Shown: positions 40,405 to 46,798 of the stretch, in pieces
Numbering within the stretch: position 1 is the first letter of the stretch
Layout of the letters: each line of letters opens with the position of its first letter
Notes under the pieces: generated by a model
The model's database searches: none
The model's input: the letters and a program-made list of their open reading frames with translations, nothing else
Told to the model about the DNA's origin: nothing
Assembly (NCBI GenBank): GCA_003427395.1
Contig: BFEA01000150.1
Coordinates: 1,235,449 to 1,282,246 of the forward strand
Origin: Chara braunii
Lineage: Eukaryota; Streptophyta; Charophyceae; Charales; Characeae
Direction: 5' to 3'
Length of the DNA stretch: 46,798 nt
Made by a program: the position numbers and the translations under genes

Positions 40405-40639
40405 TCACAAAGCCCACCACCAACATGGTCCCCATACGAAACGAACATATTCAGGATCCCCAGACTGGAGTTCCTCATGCCAAACTGCAGGGCGAGATGC
40501 TCCTTTGAGCGCAGCCAGAAGACCTTTGGCTTTCCTCAAGCCAAAGATTGAGTAATCAAGGAAGGCAGGTAACTCCAGCAATAGCAGTGATGCAATAGTC
40601 GAAAACCATACCAAGTGTACAAGAGAAGCAAACAGGAAG

Positions 40640-40690
40640 AAGAAGAAAGAGAAGAAGAAGAAGAAGAAGAAGAAGAAGATGATGAGAGAC
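40640..40690. repeat. (GAA)n microsatellite
   Basis: About ten GAA/GAAG units. It creates spurious Lys-rich or Leu-rich frames on the two strands. Confidence 0.85.
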
Positions 40691-40719
40691 AACACAGGAT
40701 AAAATGGAACTCCCGAACG

Positions 40720-41034
40720 CGACATTAAAAGTAAACAATGAAGCACAGGCGGTAGTGACCCGACTAGTTTCGGCCGGCCGCCGCCGGCGACTCGTCAAGC
40801 CAAAGAGCACATTACAGAATACCTCCATGCCAGAATCCGGGCGGCATGGGATCAACTCAAGAAACTGCACCATTCAAGCGCAGAAGACCCGGTCTTTTCT
40901 GACACGGCCAAACAACAAAAAAGATGGGAAGCAGCTGACCACTTCAAAGAAGAATGGCTGGGACCTAGGCAGGTCATTGCAGAAGTTCACGACTCCCAGA
41001 TCCGCTGGAAACACTGGAGGAGGGATGAGTAAAA
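40720..41034 (+). pseudogene. ORF fragment, probably LINE ORF2 linker
   Basis: One plus-strand frame reads without stops from about 40790 to the TAA near 41030: it contains ITEYLHARIRAAWDQLKKL, HFKEEWLGPRQVIAEVHDSQ and ends IRWKHWRRDE. It has the charged, helical composition of the linker between endonuclease and RT in LINE ORF2, and LINE fragments lie beside it. I know no specific domain. Not a stand-alone gene in my view, because no good start is present. Confidence 0.4.
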
Positions 41035-41039
41035 CTGGA

Positions 41040-41545
41040 GACTCAAACCTCGCTCTCGCTTCCTGGTGCCCTAATCAGCACCCCCCCACTTCTTTGTTTT
41101 CCTTCCTTGATAGCAGCCCCCTCCCCCCCAGCTGTCCCCCTTCCCCTCCCCCTCCCACTCTCACCGCCCCCCCGCAATCCTTGCAGGCTGAGCCGAGAGT
41201 TATCTTTGATCCTCACACCCTCCCGATGAGAGAGGCAAGAAGACACCGTTACAAAAGTCGCTGATTGGAATCTGCAAATACCACAGGGAGTCAAACACCA
41301 GCGATCTGTCAATAACAGGCGTAGAGAGGGGGGGGGCGGGGAGGGGAGGAGGAGGAGGGGAGGGAAAGGAAGGAATGGGAATCAAGATGGAGGGACGGGA
41401 GGGTGGGTAAAGGAGACTCACGGCACGCGAGAAAAGGACGGACACGTACACAGAGGGGCATTGGCCCGCAAATAACAATGGCACAGCCCTACAGCCCCAG
41501 GAACCCTGGAAGAGAATACACTGTATTCAAGTTGAATGGATGAAT
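41040..41545. other. C-rich then G-rich low-complexity stretch
   Basis: Pyrimidine-rich CCCCTCCC text (41080-41180) is followed by purine-rich GGGGAGG text (41320-41410). The two are roughly complementary and could pair. No gene is supported. Confidence 0.45.
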
Positions 41546-41659
41546 AGACCTGGTTTCCAGCAGGTGCCGTTCCCCACCAATAAATGGAGCAGCCCGATAG
41601 CCAAGGCCTCAATACCGACGGTTCTCTCACCACTGCTGGGATAAAGGGCTTGCAAAAAA
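41546..41659 (+). mobile_element. Short retroposon (family B) copy
   Basis: GACCTGGTTTCCAGCAGGTG, CCCCACCAATAAATGGAGCA, GGCCTCAATACCGACGG, the hairpin GACGGTTCTCTCACCACTGC and GGGATAAAGGGCTTGC, then a short A7 tail. Confidence 0.75.
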
Positions 41660-41839
41660 AGGGCTTTCCTTTAAACCACTAGTACCTCCGCCAGTGTTGG
41701 GAGAATAGGGAAAACTGGCAGTTTACCCATTTTCCCCGAAAAGTTCGGAGGTCCCGGAGTCTCGGCAAGAAGAATAAAGTTTAATTTTATATTGCCTGCC
41801 GGTATAAGGGAAAAAAAACAAAGAAGATAGTTTCTCTAC

Positions 41840-41985
41840 TGCAAAGCTCCCGAATGTTCCCTCATTGGAGGCTTGAACACGGATGTGGCTGCTACGGGGT
41901 TCGTGTAATACTATAATAATGACCAAAAAAAAGCCCTGAAAGGCCGTCCTGTCCAGATTTGACTCGTAATTGAATTGGTTTGGTT
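41840..41985 (+). mobile_element. SINE tail module
   Basis: CATTGGAGGCTTGAACACGG, TGGCTGCTACGGGGTTC, TAATACTATAATAATGACC, then CCTGAAAGGCCGTCCTGTCC and GTAATTGAATTGG. It matches the 3' part of the tRNA-SINE at 46160-46285, without the tRNA head. Confidence 0.75.
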
Positions 41986-42301
41986 TAAAAGAATTAGCCC
42001 TAAAATAATTAAAAAAAAGGGGTAACTACGCGGGGGTCACTAAACCAGTTTGTAAATGCACTCGAAAGAATCGAAACACCGCTTTGGCACTTCAGTCGCG
42101 TCCCGAGTTCCAAATGCAGTTGAAACTCGGGCTAGCAAATGGACGCAAAAACGAGTTTCGGACTTGCAGTCCAGCCACCCATGGGACCACCACGTACACG
42201 AGTACCGGCTCAGCCACGGGAGGTCGGCACGTGAAGGGGAGTGCCAGGCCACTGTGTTTCGAATCCGGAGTGCCAGGCCACCGACGGCAACAAGTGCCCA
42301 T

Positions 42302-42312
42302 GTCTCTCTCTC

Positions 42313-42348
<36 letters not shown>
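42302..42348. repeat. (CT)n microsatellite in left arm
   Basis: A CT run with occasional G, followed by TGTGTGTGTG. It is the counterpart of the (GA)n run in the right arm. Confidence 0.9.
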
Positions 42349-42351
<3 letters not shown>

Positions 42352-42446
42352 GTGTGTGTTGCTCTGCCACACAAAAGTGGGAAGGTATCTGGTCCATATA
42401 CTGCATCAGATACATTCCAACATTTTTGTTTTGTTGCAATGCTAAT

Positions 42447-42601
42447 CTTTTTTTTTTTTTTTTTTGGAAGAAGGCCCTTGTGCAAAACCTCTATCCCGGT
42501 GGTGGTGAGAGAACCACCGGGATCGAGGCTTTGCGTGGCGGGCCGCTCCATCTATTGGTGGGGAGCATCACCTGCTGGAAACCGGGTCCAGCGTCCCTTT
42601 G
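42447..42601 (-). mobile_element. Short retroposon (family B) inside the TIR element
   Basis: T run at 42448-42465 (poly(A) on the minus strand), hairpin GGTGGTGGTGAGAGAACCACC, then GGGATCGAGG, CTCCATCTATTGGTGGGGAG, CACCTGCTGGAAACCGGGTC and CAGCGTCCC. Nearly full length compared with 35620-35789. Confidence 0.85.
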
Positions 42602-42790
42602 AAAACAAGATCACAGATTTAACATCCAAATTGGCCAAGGTTGCGGGGAATAAGATTCTCGAGCAACTTGGAGCGATGCTTCGGGGGATGTTTTTCAAAG
42701 GCCACCAAGGGTTTTCCAAGAGGATCTAATTTTTACCAACTCCGAGAACGCGACGGTTGGTAACCGGAGACGATGACGCGGCCCCTGCGG

Positions 42791-43235
42791 GGAGACAGGC
42801 TGTAACCGCCAAGGTACGGAACCCAAACGGCTCCTAATCGGAGTTTGGCTGGATGCTTTTCGGTACCTGGACGGATACTGTCTGTATCTAGCAGGGGTAC
42901 GGAGTCATGAGTGTTTGTTTGAGTTTATTTTTATTTTTATTATTTTTATTTTATTTTTATTTTATTTTATTTTTATTTTTATTTTTATTTTTATTTTTAT
43001 TTGTATTTATTTATTTATTTATTTTTATATATGCTACGGGGAGACAGGCTGTAACCGCCAAGGTACGGAACCCAAACGGCTCCAAATCGGAGTTTGGCTG
43101 GATGCTGTTCGGTACCTGGACGAATACTGTCTGTATCTAGCAGGGGTACGGAGTCATGAGTGTTTTTTTGAGTTTATTTTTATTTTTATTTTTATTTTTA
43201 TTTTTATTTTTATTTTTATTTTTATTTTTTATATA
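42791..43235. repeat. 249 bp tandem duplication with (ATTTT)n
   Basis: GGAGACAGGCTGTAACCGCC starts copies at 42791 and 43040. Each runs through CTGGATGCT and GGGGTACGGAGTCATGAGTG and ends in a TTTTA/ATTTT pentanucleotide run of about 70 to 100 bases. The copies differ by only a few bases outside the run. Confidence 0.9.
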
Positions 43236-43254
43236 TCCTATTTGTCTCCATTTT

Positions 43255-43845
43255 GCTGAGAACGGGACGCGACGAAATCGGGGGTAGGATCCTGACACCG
43301 ATCGGTAGTTGGCCTGTACCGAAGGCCAGCACCGGTAGTTCCAGGGATCAAAATTTTGGCCGATTACAATGTACCAAGGGTAGGATGTTAGACCGGATAC
43401 ATTAACGATAGAACGACATGTTTTGGCCACACAGATAGGCTTAGTACAGGGAACGGTTGGGGATAGTAAGACTAGGATTTTAGCCAATTTTTGTATATGC
43501 GCGGCGGATACGAGGTTCCATAGGAAGTTCTTAGGCATATCCCGGGTATATAAGCAGGAGGGGCAAGGCAAAGGGCCTCTTTTTCGACTGAAACGCTCTC
43601 AGCAGCGTACCTTCCTGATGATTCCGTGCAGACGGAAGAAACCGGTAGAAGGAATCTGCATTGTCGAAGTTCTCGTTTGGGAGATGGTGGCGACGGTGTG
43701 AAGGGTTTTTAGTGTATGTGTGAAGTGGAACTTACGTACTCTTTGAAGTTTGAACTCGTTATGGCGGGTTTTTTCAGAGTTGTATTTCGTTGTTGCTCCT
43801 AAGTTATACTGTGCCCTCCCGGATAGACTGTTTTGCCGCAGTCTA
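43255..43845 (+). other. Unassigned 0.6 kb with TATA-like box
   Basis: Single-copy in this window. Contains TATATAAG at 43547-43554 followed by a GC-rich start-like region, which could be a promoter from an LTR or other element. No duplicate, ORF or domain is visible to support a specific identity. Confidence 0.3.

Positions 43846-43849
<4 letters not shown>

Positions 43850-43914
<65 letters not shown>
43850..43914. repeat. (CT)n microsatellite
   Basis: About 32 CT units, followed closely by a (TG)n run at 43920-43949. Confidence 0.95.
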
Positions 43915-43916
<2 letters not shown>

Positions 43917-43918
43917 AG

Positions 43919-43949
<31 letters not shown>

Positions 43950-43968
43950 TGTCATATCCGCTATACAC

Positions 43969-44006
43969 CTGTCTCTTATACACATCTAGATGTGTATAAG
44001 AGACAG
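43969..44006. other. Nextera mate-pair junction adapter (artefact)
   Basis: CTGTCTCTTATACACATCT (43969-43987) is followed directly by its reverse complement (43988-44006). This is the duplicated Tn5 mosaic-end junction used in Nextera mate-pair libraries. The flanks are near-identical (a CATG(TG)n run ending GTTGTCATATCCGCTATACAC on both sides), as expected from an unclipped chimeric read. It is not genomic. Confidence 0.97.
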
Positions 44007-44012
44007 CTCTAG

Positions 44013-44043
<31 letters not shown>

Positions 44044-44225
44044 TGTCATATCCGCTATACACAACTCCACGTCGGACGTTCAACGACTCATCAGCATGTT
44101 GCGCCCCGACAGTCTGCACAGGATGGATTTGACTGCTGGATAATGACTCACTTCGTTGCGCAGAGTTAGTGAAACCTCTAAGAGAAGTGGTCAACTTTAC
44201 TCACATCAACCTGGCAATGCTGGGG

Positions 44226-44228
<3 letters not shown>

Positions 44229-44309
<81 letters not shown>
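44229..44309. repeat. (GA)n microsatellite in right arm
   Basis: About 40 GA units at the inner end of the right inverted arm. Confidence 0.95.
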
Positions 44310-44313
<4 letters not shown>

Positions 44314-44591
44314 GGGCACTCGTTGCCGTCCGTGACCTGGCACTCCTGTCTGTGGGTCGGATTCACTCCAGTTCAAGTGCCAGTTCCTGGAGGCTGGACC
44401 CCGTGTGGCTGGGCCGGGGAGGCACGGTGGGTGCCTGGACTGCAAGTCCGAAACTCGTTCTTGCGTCCATTTGCTAGCCTGAGTTTCAACTGCATTTGGA
44501 ACTCGGGACGCGACTGAAGTGCAAAAACGGTGTTTCCATTCTTTCGAATGCATTTACAAACTGGTTTAGTGACCCCCGCGTAGTTAACCCC

Positions 44592-45044
44592 CCAAAGAAA
44601 CAGTCGGGTAGGGGAGTTTAGGAGGCCGTGCTCACAGCAGTCCTCCACAGAATGGATCTTACCGCTAAAAGGGTCAGATAGTGGATGTTGTTGCTTTCTT
44701 TTTTTTTTCTTTTTCTTTTTTTTTTCCCCTTATTCTGAGTCCCTTCCCAGCGAGGAGGGGGGTAATCCCTGATCTGCTCAAGCTGTCTTTCCGTAGAGGA
44801 TAGAACAATATCACCGTCGAATCCGTGTTTCTTTTTTTCTTTTTTTTCTTTGTATTGCTTGAATCTGACAACCTGCCCACGGGGCTGAGACACCCTCACT
44901 TGTGTGAACTCACGCTACCACTTCTTTGATATACAACTGCATTTCACGGCCAAAAGGTCTTGCTCCACTACTCTAAGACTCTCGAAGATTTTCGATAGTG
45001 AGTCTAGAGCTGTCAGACTCTAGAAACGACCGAAAAAGCGAACA
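44592..45044. other. Non-coding spacer
   Basis: Two CTTTTT-rich patches (44690-44730 and 44830-44855) surround unremarkable sequence. No gene is supported. Confidence 0.5.
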
Positions 45045-45405
45045 TTGCTCCACTTACTCTAGACGGTCGAACTCGAGAAGGCCTCTCGGATGTCAGACCG
45101 CTTTTCTCGAGACCTACACGACGCGGCCAGCACGCGTTGTCCGCCCAGACTCCAGGTGCACTCTAAAAAACATGCTCAGCTTTCTAAGGTCCTGGATGCC
45201 TCCCTTGAAATTCCCGCTGCTGCAGGTGGGCACTCTTGAACCGTGAAGTGGGGAGAGAAGGTTGTGACAACTCAAGACAAGCATTTTCTTGGGTGCATTT
45301 CATGAGGTAGTGGAGCAATGACGGACTTTCGTCATTTTTGTGAGTGCAGACTGACAGCTCAAGAACCCGAATTGCAGACCCGGCGTCTAGAGTAAGTGGA
45401 GCGGT
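45045..45405. mobile_element. Possible MITE with CTCCACTTACTCTAGACG ends
   Basis: CTCCACTTACTCTAGACG at about 45048-45065 pairs with CGTCTAGAGTAAGTGGAG at about 45384-45401. A related phrase (GCTCCACTACTCTAAGACTC) lies at about 44961. The interior has no ORF with support. Confidence 0.5.
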
Positions 45406-45599
45406 GCCCTGCTCAAGAAATGGCCTGTTTCTATTTTTATTTTTATTTTTGTTTCTACCCAAAGCTTTGTTTCCTCCCTTCTTTTGTGAGTTTCACGGCT
45501 GCAATTCTTTTTCTTCATCTTTTTTATCTTTTTTGTTCTTTCCGTGAGAGTACCAGGAAAGAAAATGGAGTGGGACCCATGTAGAGAAATTCGGAGGTA

Positions 45600-45747
45600 C
45601 TACTGTCTTCACCCGAATACAACGTACCATCATTTTTTTTTTTTTTTTTTTTCTTCCCGTACCATCATTATTGCTGCATCTAGACTCAAAGTTGCCTAAA
45701 AAAATACAGCTATAATGACCGAATAAGTACCCGGGTGAATTCGGTAG
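45600..45747. mobile_element. MITE family 2, copy b
   Basis: The left end CTACTGTCTTCACCCGAATA matches the ends of the element at 20761. The right end, read inward, is CTACCGAATTCACCCGGGTA, followed by GGTCATTATAGCTG. A T run (45632-45653) flanked by CGTACCATCATT on both sides is a later tail-type insertion. Confidence 0.7.
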
Positions 45748-45849
45748 TGGTTAAAAAAAAAAAGGAAATCTCAAGTAAAAACTAAAAAGACACCCCAATA
45801 TTAAAAAAAAAAAAAAAGACGATGTTTTTCAACAAACATGATAGATATC

Positions 45850-46287
45850 CAGTGGCCCTAGCTCAGTTGGTAAGGCACACAAGTGGCATTAAGGAGGTCT
45901 TGGGTTCAATCCCCACTGGCATCATGTACCTTCCTGGGCAAGCTTGGTGCCCGCCACCTAGAGACATGCCCTTGGTCCCCCCGAGTGGCATTGAGCAGAG
46001 ACTGCTGATATTCATAGGGGGAGTGGACCGGAGGGGAGGCACAGTGACTGGCCCATCGAAGAAGCTCGGTCCTTATGCTACCGGCTGACCCCTGGCCAGT
46101 ATCGCCCACCTGCTGTAGCAGGGTATCGCACCTGCTGGTGGGTGCAGCTCCCGCATGTTCCCCCATTGGAGGCTTGAGCAAGGATGTGGCTGCTATGGGG
46201 TGGGTTCCCCGTAATACTATAATGACAATGAAAAAGGCCTGAAAGGACGTCCTGTCCAGATTCCACACGTAATTGAATTGGTTGGGC
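45850..46287 (+). mobile_element. tRNA-derived SINE, copy 2 (most complete)
   Basis: A box TAGCTCAGTTGG (45859-45870) and B box GGGTTCAATCCCC (45902-45914) head a body shared with 4535-4920: CTTCCTGGGCAAGCTTGGTG, GAGCAGAGACTGCTGAT, GGCTGACCCCTGGCCAGTAT. It extends into the tail ATTGGAGGCTTGAGCA, CCCCGTAATACTATAATG and CCTGAAAGGACGTCCTGTCC. The end at TGAATTGGTTGGGC is interrupted by a TTAA-type MITE at 46288. Confidence 0.88.
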
Positions 46288-46496
46288 TTAAACCACCAGT
46301 ACTTGGCCCAGCTATTGATGCCGAGCCGGGAAACGCCCTGCACGCCAAGTTTTGCTGAGCCGCTGCCGCGTCGTTTCGGTTTTGTTTTGGCTGGCGCCTC
46401 CAGGCGTTGTGGTCCTGTAGCCCGAAGCCCATCGGTCGCGGCGCGTTAACGGGAAACGCCCGCGGCCAATGTATGGGCCAAGTACTGGTGGTTTAA
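46288..46496. mobile_element. TTAA-flanked MITE, copy b (209 bp)
   Basis: Ends TTAAACCACCAGTACTTGGC on both sides in inverted orientation. The inner GC-rich text (GGCCGCGGGCGTTTCCCGTT) matches copy a at 17733 in reverse. It lies exactly at the 3' end of the SINE, so it inserted after it. Confidence 0.82.
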
Positions 46497-46541
46497 GGAG
46501 TTAGGTTCAATTAGCCATGATAGACTTGATAATAAAAACAA

Positions 46542-46741
46542 GGGGTAACTTCAGTAGAGTGACAAAAAGGGGTTATAATTGCACTATGGGGCAAAATACA
46601 GTCTGCAATTGCACTTCGGGCACCCTACCTGGCCAGAAAGCTGGGTTGTATACATTGCCTTGCCCGAACTGCAATTTGAAACTGTATATTGGTCCATAGC
46701 GCAATTATAACTCATTTTTGTGACTCCCGTGTAGTTTCCCC
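46542..46741. mobile_element. 200 bp MITE with ~80 bp arms
   Basis: The left arm GGGGTAACTTCAGTAGAGTG...TTATAATTGCACTATGG pairs with the right arm read inward as GGGGAAACTACACGGGAGTC...TTATAATTGCGCTATGG. The terminal bases resemble those of the 2.57 kb element at 42019. Confidence 0.8.
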
Positions 46742-46798
46742 TAAAAACAAAAGACAAAGACGAAGAAGAGTCCTTCGGGACATCCATTAAAATTGGAA

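Larger units (their letters stand above)
42019..44591. mobile_element. 2.57 kb element with long terminal inverted repeats
   Basis: The left end GGGGTAACTACGCGGGGGTC (42019) and the right end, read inward from 44591 as GGGGTTAACTACGCGGGGGT, start arms that stay nearly complementary for about 160 bases. They share further blocks out to a (CT)n/(GA)n run on each side (42302-42348 and 44229-44309). There is no transposase ORF. The interior holds a family B insert, pentanucleotide repeats and an adapter artefact. The 200 bp MITE at 46542 has similar ends, so both may use the same transposase. Confidence 0.75.

Noticed and set aside
42302-42348. Telomeric or centromeric repeat
   Set aside because: CT and TG runs here are ordinary microsatellites; no TTTAGGG or TTAGGG arrays are present in the window.
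43599-43985. 128-codon ORF starting MCIRDR
   Set aside because: Its start is the translated mosaic-end adapter and the rest is microsatellite.

Overview
This 46.8 kb window looks like intergenic, transposon-packed DNA from a large eukaryotic genome. I found no intact cellular protein-coding gene. A streptophyte (green alga or land plant) is favoured, because the U2 snRNA-derived insert at 3427-3482 has the plant-type 5' end AUACCUUUCUCGG and the Ty3/gypsy element has a plant-like initiator tRNA-Met primer site. A charophyte such as Chara is my impression from the overall style of the repeats; it is not proven.

Layout. 1-5.3 kb: minisatellite-like blocks, poly(A)-tailed short retroposons, a U2 snRNA retrocopy with perfect target-site duplications, and a tRNA-derived SINE. 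5.4-10.8 kb (minus strand): a decayed Helitron with zinc-finger region, HUH/Y2 Rep and PIF1-type helicase. 10.85-11.86 kb: A-rich tandem repeats. 11.88-14.42 kb: a 2.5 kb polypyrimidine tract ending in an assembly gap (14417-15012). 15.0-17.9 kb: inverted-repeat elements, a LINE fragment and minisatellites. 17.7-21.4 kb plus 34.87-35.43 kb (minus): one broken LINE whose reverse transcriptase is split by a 13.47 kb Ty3/gypsy element (21398-34868, minus) with 2.5 kb LTRs and a 4 bp target duplication. 35.4-36.2 kb: a LINE fragment on the plus strand and a SINE with a 16 bp target duplication. 36.2-38.0 kb: two hammerhead-ribozyme-like motifs around a second gap (36610-36790). 39.1-41.0 kb: more LINE fragments. 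42.0-44.6 kb: a 2.57 kb element with long terminal inverted repeats, which contains a Nextera mate-pair junction adapter (43969-44006), a sequencing artefact. 45.0-46.8 kb: MITEs and a second tRNA-SINE.

The gypsy element is the richest object. In transcription order it has: 5' LTR, primer site, gag with a CCHC knuckle, protease, RT, RNase H, an unusual PHD-like zinc finger, integrase with HHCC/DDE and a GPF-like end, then about 2.2 kb of extra unrecognised ORFs before the 3' LTR. It is dead: stops, frameshifts, a YMND catalytic box and a 34 bp triplication in integrase. LTR divergence of roughly 4% by eye suggests moderate age. The elements are layered: the gypsy element lies in the LINE, MITEs and short retroposons lie in the same LINE, and short retroposons lie in other LINE fragments.
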